A DNA stretch of 64,000 nt, taken from the NCBI RefSeq assembly GCF_037325665.1, contig NC_090261.1, positions 25,122,722 to 25,186,721 on the forward strand, in the 5' to 3' direction. Below, piece by piece: positions 22,601 through 34,800 of this stretch (its first letter is position 1; the number at the start of each line of letters is the position of its first letter). The stretch comes from Littorina saxatilis. Lineage: Eukaryota; Mollusca; Gastropoda; Littorinimorpha; Littorinidae. The notes below the pieces were generated by a model, which worked only from the letters and a program-made list of their open reading frames with translations, was not told where the DNA came from and made no database searches. A program made the position numbers and the translations under genes.

Positions 22601-25600
22601 CGTTCAGAACCGGCTGCAAAGATTACGTCTGCTGACGTCGTTGCAGAACCAACAGTGGTGTTGGACTCGTCGTCAGGAGCTCCTTTCGAAAAATTTTTGT
22701 CTGATTTTCAGACAACAGCACCTCCTGGTCCTCTCGGCGCTTACGCGTCGGCAGGAGGTGTTCTTGGCGAAGTACGCAAACCTGCGGCAACGGTTTCCGC
22801 TTTAGCGGAAGTGCAGACCCGCCAAAAGGTTCATTCCTCACGCGGCTGTGGCTTCCGGTGGCAGGACGGTATTGCCTTCTGCCGCTAACACTTCTGTGTT
22901 GGTAGTTGGCACACAACAGCCTTCGGCTTGCGGTTTCTGCTGCTACACAGGCTGCATCCACTTCCTCTTCCAGTGTTTCTGCTGGCATAAGACAGGTGGA
23001 TGGGGGATCCGTTCATGGAGTTCCGGCTTCCGGGAATTTTTCCCAACCTTTTCCGGTTTCGGCACATGGTGCCTCAGCGGGATTGGTTTCCGGTTCTCAT
23101 CCCTTCGATGATCGTTGGGATACTACTGAACAGGATGAAGAGGATATGGAAGGAGAAGCTTCTGAGGTTAATGGGGATGCCCCTTTTCGACTTCCGGCTA
23201 AGCTGCCATCTTTGTTGGCACTAGCAGCAGAGGTTACTACGCACTATTTCCCTGAAGGGGTAGCGGTAGCATCTTCATCTGCTGTTCCTCCACCATCAGC
23301 TTTTGCTGATTTTGCTCCGTCTCATGAGCGATCTGAGAACTGCAAGTTTCTAGAGTCTCCTTCGTTGGCTTTTCAACTTGCAAAAGTTTTCTCAAACGAT
23401 GTTTCGGTCCCACCTTTGCCTTTGTTGGCAGCGCATGGGGAAGCTCCGGCTTCGGCTTTGCCTTGGCTTGTGTCTCCCAGACGGGTGGTTCATCACTCTG
23501 TGACCACCAACCGGAAGCTTCAACTTGCTAACACTGGCAGGAACTTGATCAATTCCTTTGCCCTACCTACGGTACCACTTTCGGTTTTACCGGACTTGGC
23601 AACCATTAGACAAGATGGTTACAACAAAGAGAGACTTTCCGTTTGTAAGGAAAAGGATCTCATTGCTGTGGAAGAATGCAGCCGCTCTTCCTTGGAATTA
23701 TCGTCTTTGACAGAGACGCTGATTCGCTCGATATAACCTTCGTGGTTGAAAACGACGTTAAACACCAAATAAAGAAAGAAAGAAAGACGCTGATTCGCTC
23801 TCTCTCTCGTGCGGTTACGTCCTCACTGGATCCCTTTGTGTTCAGGCAGGACGCAGATCCAAAGGATGTTGCTTTGCTCTTTGCCACCTTAACGAGGGTT
23901 TCATCAGAGCAAATGGCTATGTCTGCAAGGTTGTACGCGCAGACTATTTTCTGGCGACGAGAAGCGCTTTTGACGGGCTCTTGTCTAGAAGATAAGAGCA
24001 TTCAGGACTCTCTTAGGGTCTCCCCTTTTCTCGAAGGTTCTCTTCTTGGACAGGATTCGCTGGACGCACTGCAGAAGCAGTCACAGCAAACCAAGGACTT
24101 GCAGTTTGTTAAGCTTTTGGAGATGGCCTTCGCAAAGCATCAGACCAAACGTAGCGGGCCTCCCGCTCCTTCGTTCTCGGCGTCATCCAACGCTGATCAG
24201 AGTTCGAAGTCTGGCTCGTCTTCAAGGGGAAAGAATCGGTCTCGTCCTTACTCCAAGACCAGACCTCCTTCTTTCGGGAAGAGGGGCTCAGGTCGAAAGC
24301 CTAACCCCCAATGATGCACCCCCGGTCCGAGCACCCCTGCATCCCCCACTATTTCGGTGGCGGGAGGCCTTTTTCGGGCCTTACCAGCTTGGTTGAGGAA
24401 AACGAACAACCACTGGATCGCGGGGGTGCTCCGATCAGGGTTCCGGCTCCTTTGGAGCTCTCACAGGGCTCCTTTGTCCACAACCCCTCCTCCTTTTTGA
24501 TTTTCGGCCAGAACAGAAGCCAGAGAGGCTATTCAGGCCGAGGTCGAACTTCTTCTTCAGAAGCAATCTGCCCAAGAGGTTCAAGATCATGCCTCCCCAG
24601 GCTTTTACGGACGTCTTTTTGTCGTCCCAAAAGCCTCGGGAGGATGGCGTCCGGTTCTAGATCTCTCCCAGTTAAACCTATTTCTAAGGAAAGTCAGGTT
24701 TTCCATGGAGACACCCACTTCAGTGAGGGAGGCGCTGAGGCCTTCCGATTGGGTGACGTCCATAGATTTAACGGACGCATACTTCCATATTCTGATGCAC
24801 CAAACAGACCGGAAATGGCTTTGGTTTGTTTGGGACAACAGGATCTTCCAATTCAGAGCCCTACCCTTCGGCCTCTCTTTGGCTCCTTGGATCTTTACGG
24901 TGGTAGTGCGCCAGTTTTGCGCACTGATCAGGGTCAAGGTATACGTCTCAGGACGTACTTGGACGATTGGCTGATTCTAAATCAGGCGGAATCTCTGTGT
25001 CTTAGCCACACACAGCTAGTACTGCAGGAGGCAGCGGAACTAGGGTTCAGAGTCAACGACAAGAAGTTGGAGTTGAAGCCTTCCCAGAATTTCACATATC
25101 TGGGGATGGTCTTCAATACGGTGGATTGGACGGTTCAACCCACGCAAAGGGGGGTAGACAAGATCCAGGGTCAGATCAGGGACACAGCGAATCTTTCCAT
25201 GGCCTCAGTCAGGTCTCTGACGTCCATCTTAGGTCAGATGGAATCCATGGCCTCTCTGACACTTTTGGGCAGACTGCACAAACGGCCCTTTCAAGAAGCC
25301 CTCAACTCCAGGTGGAAACCTGAATCGCAGGACTGGGAGACGTTGGTCTCTCTTCGCGACTGGTTTGCCGACGCGACCAGGCAATGGTTGAACACAGCTT
25401 GGCTCATGCAAGGCGTTCCCATTGTTCTTTCCCCTCCGTCGAAGCTCCTATTCACAGACGCTTCGCTCAAGGGGTGGGGGGCTCATCTGGACGACCACAC
25501 AACCTTCGGTCTGTGGACGCAGGTGCAAGCCACTTGGCATATAAACATGGTAGAGTTGGAAGCAGCTTTTCTGGCTTTGATGGAATTTCTTCCCTTCATC

Positions 25601-28600
25601 GGGAGAGAACATGTGCTGATACACTCAGACAACACCACAGTGGTGTCTTACCTCAACAAGCAGGGGGGATCTCGCTCCCTATCGTTGTCACATCGGGCAT
25701 GTGAGATTCTCATGTGGTGTCACCACCACGAGATCATGATATCAGCAAAGTATCTTCCAGGGAGGCTGAATGTCTTGGCGGACTCGCTGAGTCGGTCAAC
25801 CAAGATTGTCCACACAGAATGGACTATAGCTCACCACGTGCTTCTCCGCCTCTGGGCTCAAGTGGAGAAGCCGATGATAGACTTGTTCGCCACTCGGTAC
25901 TCTCGCCGTTTGCCGATGTTCGTCTCCCCATTCCCGGATCCCGAAGCATGGAAGATCAATGCTCTCGAGATATCTTGGAGCGGTCTGCACGCTTATGTGT
26001 TTCCCCCAATCCCCCTCCTCAGAAGGGTGTTGAGAAAAGTGGACCTCGAAAGACCGTCACTAGTACTGATCGCCCCAAACTGGCCAAGCCAACCTTGGTA
26101 TCCGGACCTCCTACGGCTGGCAAGCAAGCCCCCGTTTCCTCTCGAACTCAGAAGAGGAGATCTAGTTCAACCTCGATCCGGCATCCCTCACAAAAACCCA
26201 TAGTGGCTATCACTTCACGGTTGGCAACTGTGCGGGAATCACTGAGACGCTCAGGGGCTTCGGCCTCTACGCTGGATTTGATCCAGGGATCGCATAGGGG
26301 TTCAACTTCTTCAGTTTACACCTCGCATCGGATGGCATGGACCAAGTGGTGTCAAGTTAACGGAGTGAATGTTACATCTCCCCGTTTAATGCAGGTGGCG
26401 AACCACTTATCCTGGCTTGCTGACCAGGGTCTTTCTCCGGCCTCACTGAAGGTTCGTCGATCAGCAATTTCAGTTACGCTGAAATAGCTAGGTCATTCTA
26501 TTTCACTTGGGGGCGTTATCGCCAGTGTGATTAAGGGAGCGGCCCTTCGATTTGCTAAAAACAAATCTTCTGTCCTGGCTTGGGATTTGCCTCTTGTTTT
26601 GGAATACCTAAGATCAGAAGCATTTGAGCCTTTGCATAAAGACAGGTTTCACAGTCTTCAGAGTCGGGTATGTCCCTGACTTTGATATTAAATAAAATGT
26701 TTCGTTTTGTTTAGTCGTGAATTTGCACTGGTCTGTGTCGAATGTCTTCGGAATTTACATATGAAAAATAAACTTTGATCGAATTTAAGTCAAGTTTGTA
26801 TTCCCCACCAGCGAAAAAGGTAGGTCGGTCGTGAGAAATGAGACAGACACGATTTCCCTTTTTAGCCACATTGCAATAGACAAAGGCACCAGTACAAAAA
26901 CACACAAAGAAATCCAGTGAAAAGTACATTAGAAACCAAAGAACAGAGATAGATGAACACACTTAGTTAAAAAAAACAATGAATGTGTTTATGTTTAGTC
27001 GATACAATCGCATGTGAAGTAAACGGTCTTTTTTCTAAATGTGTCTGTCTCAAAAACGTTAATTACAAATCTGTTCAGTTGGAATGGCTGTTAAAAGGTT
27101 TGGACGTAACATGCTTTTAATAAGTAGCAATTTCCATCAAATCACAACATGAAAGGTTTTGAAAGGCTAACTACGGCTTATTCTACTTGCGCTTGGTCAT
27201 TTTGTCACTCGGGCAAGGTGTCTGTCTCATTTTTTCTCACGACCGCCCTGCAGACAAATCGTCTGCTATAACCGCCATACACAGCAAATTGTCATGATGC
27301 AACCAATTTTACACTTCCTATCCGTTGTCAGGCAGATAATCAACTGGCTGACTAAAGAATTTTTCGGCATGTGTTTATTTCAGAGCACGTTATTTACTGT
27401 CTAGTAACTCGGGCAAGGTGTCTGTCTCATTTTTTCTCACGACCGCCCTGCAGACAAATCGTCTGCTATAACCGCCATACACAGCAAATTGTCATGATGC
27501 AACCAATTTTACACTTCCTATCCGTTGTCAGGCAGATGATCAACTGGCTGACTAAAGAATTTTTCGGCATGTGTTTATTTCAGAGCACGTTATTTACTGT
27601 CTAGTCACTCGGGCAAGGTGTCTGTCTCATTTTTTCTCACGACCGTCCTGAAGACAAATCGTCTGCTATGACCGCCATACACAGCAAATTGCCATGATGC
27701 GACCAATTTTATACTTCCTATCCGTTGTCAGGCAGATGATCAACTGGCTGACTAAAGAATTTTTCGGCATGTGTTTATTTCAGAGCACGTTATTTACTGT
27801 CTGTCTCTGAAAACCTTGAATTCTCACGACCGCCCGGCACTATTGACGGTCATTTCTTACCAAATGTTAAGCAGATTCATTTGTAAAATAACAACATTCA
27901 GTGACTGTGTCTGATCAACACCAGTGTTTTTTTTCAATCCTTGAATGCACTGCATTGTGAATGTTGTGGTCAAGTGAGAGTTTTATAGACATCGCCGTAC
28001 GTTTTTCAACACTTTGATGACGTCAGACAGCAGATTGAAAACGTTCCAACTTGGAAAGAGAGCCAGTCACGATCATATAATCGTAGGGAATCAATAGTTG
28101 CTTTGTTTATTAACTTTCAAGTGCTTTTAAAAGTTTGATTTTTGTCATTGTTATTGTTGCATATGTGCGTGCGTACGTGCGCGCGCGCCTGTCAGTGTGG
28201 AAGAGTGTAGGGTAAGTGTATCCGATTCCGACCGACTTCGGGGATACCTAAATCCGACCGATATTCCAAGTCACTAATGATGAGGTTCACACGTCATCCC
28301 AACGGAAAGAATGCCATTCATACAAGGGCCATTCATGAACGGTTGATGACGCGACGTCACGAACCAATCGTTTCGTCACGAGAGTTAATTGCGTCATCTG
28401 CACCGCGGCGCGAAATGTGCCTTCGCCATACATTTCTTGCAAAGGGTGAGATAATTTGATGAACAGAGTTGTGTTTCTTTTACATGGATGTTAATATGTG
28501 TTTTTGGAAGAATAATGTTATGGTTCTGACTAAATCTCATTGTACTTTTTAATCGAAAAGGGGAAAATCTTATCGGTCGTGATTAGATACCCAGTTTTTG

Positions 28601-28804
28601 AGAGAGTATTTAAATCCGATAACAACGCAGATAATACAAAACGCTGCACAAAATCCCAGTAAAACCATTCATTGTTTACGTTTATGACTTGAAAAAAGCA
28701 TATGAACAAGGAAACATATCAGATGATGTATTATCTAGCTGTGTGTGTGTGTGTGTGTGTGCGTGCGGCCGAGCGTTGCGCGCACGTGTTCGTTTGTGTG
28801 TGTG

Positions 28805-28836
<32 letters not shown>

Positions 28837-28839
28837 TGC

Positions 28840-28881
<42 letters not shown>

Positions 28882-31800
28882 GCGTGCGCGCGAGCGTTGT
28901 GCGCACGTGTTCGTTTGTGTTAGCTTATGTGTGTGTGTGTGTGTGTGTGTGAGTGTTGATGCGTGAGTGCTGATGCGTTCGTACTTGCATGTGTGCGTGC
29001 GAGAGGGGTTGGGTTTTCTTATGTGTGCAGAGTAGTTGTTGTAGAAAATGCAAGACATTAAGGTTCAGTCTGTAGTGGATATACTGGGACAGCGTCCATG
29101 TACTATGCCACAGTTCAGTCTGTAGTGGATATACTGGGACTGCGTCCAGGTACAATGCCACAGTTCAGTCAGTAGTGGATATACTAGGACTGCGTTAAGG
29201 TACTCTGCCACAGTCTTTGATGACGTCATTTCCGTTTTTGTGATAGTTGAGGCGGACCTGTTAAGTAATCTTTGATTAAGTCGGGACTTTGATATTGCAT
29301 TTGAGCCAGGTAGCTTGAAAATAAGTGAATTAGTTCGCTCATTAAAATTGTCATCAAAAACGAATATTTCATTACAGATTCAAACACTACTGCATTGTAC
29401 TTCTTATCTTCTCCTGATTTAAAATATATATATACATATGTTATGTTTACTTTAAAAACGCGTTCAGAATTAAAGAAAACAGGTTGAGTATGCTTCGCGG
29501 AGATGAGTGTGATCCGTGACGGTTTTCGGGTATGGTTAGCCGAGACTATCTGAATTTAGTCTCGCCGATCGGACTGGTTTTTTTTTTAGTTTATCCTTCA
29601 ATTTGATGCCTATAGATTGACTACATGTTTTTATATCGCTTTACGCGACTTGTTTTACATTTCGTCAAGTTATGAAATGTATTATAAAATTTGGTACATA
29701 ACATTCTAAAAATTGCAAATAACAATAACACTTTTGATTACAGATTCAAAAGTTATTGCATTGTATCCTTTGGATTTCCTGGATCCCAATGTATAAACAG
29801 ATATGTCATGCTTAGTGTGAAAATCTGCTCAAATGAGAAAAATCGCCCGTTTTGTTCATATGCTTCGCGGAGGCAACCCGTCTCGGTCTTCTGGTTTCGG
29901 CTAGCCAAATCTCACTAGCATTGTTAATGACTCGTCCCTGATTCCAATGTTGATCTTTTAGTTTCAAACCAACTTAATGTTTTATTATCGCTTCACATGA
30001 CTTGTTCTGTATATTTTTTTTCGCTGTCATGATGTCACCATTTAGAGGGTAGGGTTACATTTTCAGGTATTTATTCCCCAAGAATATGCAAAAAAAATTC
30101 CAAACTCGTTTTTTTCTATTGGTCAATGATTCTACTTTTTTTTTAAAGTGAGAAATGGAGTGCAATTAACATTGTTACTTTTGAAGGTATGCTCATGACG
30201 TGCATCACAGCGAAATAGCAGTTCAGAAGAACGGAATTCCCATAATTAGTCCTTATTTGCTGCTTTTTTCACTGAGCTCGGAAATGATATTTTGCTTGCA
30301 TTGTTATTGCTTAATTTATTAAAGCCTCTGGACAATATTCTTTTAATAAATCGTTACCCAATTCTGTTTACGTCTATCCCTTTGTTTGATAGAGTACTGT
30401 AACAAGCTATCACATTATGTCGACAAGAATGCGTCTCCATACAAGTTTTTGTCTTGATTCCATCCAGGAGGATGTAAGGCTTTAATAAAAACACTATTTC
30501 AAAGATCTCTGTCAAGATTGATTTTGTTGAAAAAAAAGGAAGTCTGTGATTGAAGATTGTGAAACCTGCCTACAGCTAGTCTTGATAATCTAACTCGGAA
30601 AGCAGTCATGCTTACTATGCTGGCTTCCGCGAGACGGGGTAGTGAAATACATGCTTTGTCTGGTTTATCTCGAGACATTTCGTTCGAGAAAGATGGGTCG
30701 GTAGTACTCAGGTTTTGTTCTAATTTCTTAGCAAAAAAACAGAAGCCAAATAAACCATTTCCAATAGTTCAGATCAAACCGCTCCTTCAGATCCAGATGT
30801 AGCTAATTGCCCTGTGCGAGCCTTGAGTGCTTACTTGTCTCGCACTAACCCGATCACGTCACCAAAAGAAAAACTTCTCTTAATCTCCATTAATACGAAG
30901 AGAGAAAAGGACGTTATAAAGTCTACCTTGGCTAGATGGATTTCCACTCTGGTAAGACATGCTTACAAGTGGTGGCAAGAGAAAGGGGGGGGGGGGGGGG
31001 GCAGTCAGACCTTCCTCTACGGTCAGCTCAGACTCACGAAGTCAGGGCATGGGCCTCTTCCTTGGCTGTGTTAAAGTTTGGAAGACTTGACGAAGTTTTG
31101 AATGCAGCCTAATGGACATCAGAAGATGTCTTTCTAAATTTCTACCTGCGGGATGTAACAAGTACCCGACAGGACGGAACTTATGGTCTGCCAGCTATGG
31201 TAGCTGCAGGCCAGATACTTACAAGATGTTACAAAATACCCGTGTGACTTGGAATAATTGGCCGTAAAAAGTAGGATATGCGCCAAAATGGCTGCGATCT
31301 GCTGGCCGATGTGAATGCGTGGTGTATTGTGTAAAAAAATTCCATCTCACACGGCATAAATAAATTGCATAAAAAAAATAAAAAAAATAAAATAAATCCC
31401 TCCGCTTAGAACTGTACCCACGGAATACGCGCGATATAAGCCTCATATTGATTGATTGAAGATGTTAACTGTGAGTAAATTTCCCACCACCTTAATTAGC
31501 AATTTGCTATCTATGGGAGTTAGGTAAGAATATGTAATTTAATCGGAAGTTTTATAAATAAACTTACATTTAATTAATATACTTACCAACTCACATACTG
31601 AATTCCCTCCCAGCCTGCCCCGCAAATTGTATAAAGGGGTATATGTTTCAGGACGGAATGAGTGTCACCGGTATACATCCTGCGCATGCGCGGTACACCG
31701 GTAGGGGAGATAACCACTACGGACCATGCCTTATATGGCATGTAGTTTTTGTTTTAGAGTTATCTCCCCATGTTACCATGTAAGAGTGCTTCAATGTCTT

Positions 31801-34800
31801 AGCAACCAAACGAAGTTATTGCTATCTATGTGAGTTGGTAAGTATATTAATTAAATGTAAGTTTATTTATAAAACTTCCGATTTATTTGCTTGTGTTAGA
31901 TATATATATATATGGGTCATTCTCAGAAATGGTGGTCCAGTGAGAGTGAGTAGGGGTGACACATTTGAAATCATGAAAAAGTAAATTAAAATTCAATAAC
32001 ATATTCTTACCTCAACTCACATAGTTAGCATTAACTTCAGTTTATTGCTTAGGTATTGAAGTAGTACTCTACCCTGGTAAAGGGGGGAGGAACCCCCAAA
32101 AGAAATAAAGTCCTAAAGGACGGGAGTTTCCTCCCCTAGCTGCCGCCCGCGCCCTCTATAGGCCGCCCGCGCATGCGCGGATCCCGCCAACAGGCGTCAT
32201 TCCACCCACTTCAACACTATTGTTCAGACGTGTGTCGTTGGTACTCTGATTATTCTCTTGGCCTTTTGTGGAAGGCCATCTGTCCTGGTTTCTGCAGAGT
32301 CTCTGGTAAGATTGTTCCTTTATTTCTTGGACGCGTTCTTCGAATTCGAGTTTTCTTCGAGTTCGTTTCGAGAATTTACGAATTTCGCCGCGATTATCAC
32401 CACGTGTCGGTATTCGTTTTTTCAATGGCTGACAAAGCTAAGAACAAGCCTCCTTCTCTCCTCCCTTCTCAGGGAAGGAGCAAGACAAATCCAAATCTAA
32501 AGCTAAGACTCGCACGCCGAACTTTCCGCAACGACTAAGCCTTCAGCCGTGCCAGAAAAATCCTCCGTGCAGGTGTTCGACCCCGCGACTAAAAGTCCGC
32601 GCGAGTCTCCATTGATTCAACTTCTCATGCACCGGTCTTTTCACCGGTTTCGCGCTCACCGGTTCCTCGCCCTAGCGAGATCGTCACGCGTAAAGAAATG
32701 CTAGCCATGTTTGCCACGCTAAAACAGGATCTGCAGTCGATGCATGCGGCTGATAAAAGCGTGCCTCTCTCGCCGGTCGCTTCCCGCCCTGTCGCGGTTA
32801 GCGTCCCCACGGCGCGGTTAACGTCCCGTCGATTTCGCAGCACGGCGCGGTTAACGTCCCGTCGATTTCACGGACTCGGCCTTCGGCCACCATCACGTCG
32901 GCCGACATCGGGCCGAATTTTTCCGGTCTCTTGCCTTACTCCCCTGGCCTTCCAGGAGAGTTCGCGTTCTCCGCTCCGCCTGCCGCTAGCACTTCGGCGG
33001 AAGATGGCGGTGGTGGGGGTTCCCATCTTTTTGGGGGCTCTCACGTTCCCTTTTCCCCTGGTCGGGGGTCTAGGACGGCTTCTCCTCGCCTGCATTCCGC
33101 CCCTGTGGCGGGTGTGCCGGGGAGCGGCGCCGCTCGTCAGCCTGCGCCCCTGTGTTCAGCTTCAGCTGTTCCAGCCTCTGGGGGGCAGGCAGCAGCACCT
33201 CCCTTGCCCTTTCGTGGCTCGGGGGGTCCTGCGTTGGCATCAGCACCTTCCTTGCCCGGTTGCGGCCTGGAGGGTCCTGTCGGCGGTCATCGGCCTGTGT
33301 CTTTCGGATTGTCGTCCTTCCCTGTGTCGGTTGCCGGGGAGCGGCGCCGCTCGTCAGCCTGCGCCCCTGTGTTCAGCTTCGACTGTTCCGGCCTCTGGGG
33401 GGCAGGCAGCAGCACCTCCCTTGCCCATTCGTGGCTCGGGGGGTCCTGCGTTGGCATCAGCACCTTCCTTGCCCGGTTGCGGCCTGGAGGGTCCTGTCGG
33501 CGGTCATCGGCCTGTGTCTTTCGGATTGTCGTCCTTCACTTCCGGTTGTGCTGTGGCTAGCACTTCCGGCGGAGGACAGCGCACTGGAGTGTTCGATCGC
33601 AGTGACCCTGCTTTCCCTCTTCCGGTGTCGCACCGACTTCCGACCGCGACTTCCGGTTCCGTCTTTACGGTTCCGGCGTCCGCTTTGTCGCCCTCCACTT
33701 CCGGTTGTGCCGTAGCAAGCATTTCCGGTGGAGGTCAGCGCATTGGCGTGTTCGGTGGCAGCGACCCTGCGTTTCCGCCTCCGGCGTCACACCAACTTCC
33801 GGCCTCGACTTCCGGTTCCGTTTTTTCGGTTCCGGCGGCCGGCACTTCCGTCCTTGGGCAATTTCCGGTTTTTCCAAGCTCTGCCCAACCGACCTTGGCC
33901 ACTTCCTCCCCTGCCGAGGCGTGGGTTTCCGGTTTCCCGGACTCCTATGTGGAGGGCGATCAGGAAGATTATGTGGAGGAAATGGACGCTGAGGACGAGC
34001 GCTCCGATTCTGACCCACCTTTGTGGATTCCCAGCAAACTTGGACCTACTCTGGAGTTGGCCGCTGAGGTCACTTCACGGTACTTCCCTGAAGGCGTTTC
34101 TGCCCAATCTGCTTCTGCCGCTCCTCCTCCTTCCGCCTGGGCGGATTTCGCGGCCGCGGGTGACACTAAGGCTCGTTTTCGTTTTCTCGAATCGCCTTCG
34201 GTGTCGTTCGCCATGGCTCAGGTGTTGGGTGCTGACCCTGCATCTCCCTTCCCCTTGTTGGCCGCTCATGGCAATGCTCCCGATTCTGATCAGCCCTGGT
34301 TGGCTTCGGCACACACAGGCAACGGCATACCAGCCAACTCTAGAAAATCGTGGCTTCCGGGTAAGCCCCTCTCTCTCCTCTCCTCGTTCTCTTTGCCCAA
34401 GGCACCACTTCCGGTGACACCGGAACTAGCTCGCCTGCGGCACGACGGCCACAGTCGTGAGAGATCCTCTGTCTGCACAGAACAGAGTCTCCTGGGGTTA
34501 GAGGAGACTGGACGCTCCTCTCTCGAGCTCTCATCCTTAGCGGAGACGCTCATCCGCTCGTTGACGAGAGCTTTTTCATCATCCATCGATCCTTTTAAGT
34601 TTCGAGATGATGCAGTGGAGGCCGACGCGGCCATGCTACTGGCGGCTCTCGCGAAAGTCACGGATACCCAGATGACTAACGCAGCGCGCCTCTACTCTCA
34701 GGTTGTGTTTTGGAGACGCGAAGCCTTTCTGCACGGTTCTCGTCTGACAGACAGAGCCACCTTGGACTCTTTGCGAGTCTCTCCCTTTTCGGAAGGGGCG

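Larger units (their letters stand above)
26640..30571. mobile_element. 3.9-kb inverted-repeat DNA transposon nested in DIRS copy 3
   Basis: The left end has CAGGTTTCACAGTCTTCA at 26643-26660. The right end has its inverse with one change, TGAAGATTGTGAAACCTG, at 30551-30568. DIRS recombinase sequence flanks both sides, so the ends are well placed. No clear target duplication was seen and no transposase is recognised. The body holds a 200-bp triplicate, GT-rich microsatellites, a 50-bp triplicate and an imperfect duplication of about 400 bp (about 29340-29640 and 29690-30000). It is non-autonomous and of unknown superfamily. Confidence 0.7.
21742..31882 (+). mobile_element. DIRS-type retrotransposon, copy 3 (broken fossil with nested insertions)
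   Basis: Left inverted terminal repeat 21742-21945, right repeat 31655-31857 with end at about 31882, and internal end-repeat region about 31499-31607. The parts are gag-like (about 22150-24314), reverse transcriptase/RNase H (about 24311-26200) and tyrosine recombinase (about 26200-26640, continuing at about 30572-31230). Three later elements sit inside it: a short SINE in the gag part, a 3.9-kb inverted-repeat DNA element in the recombinase part and a SINE near the right end. It is broken, with roughly five or more breaks. The terminal repeats are still nearly identical, so it is fairly young. It is in sense in VRK1. Confidence 0.88.

Noticed and set aside
28682-29058. His/Thr- and Cys/Val-rich open frames on both strands
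   Set aside because: Artefacts of GT/CA microsatellites.
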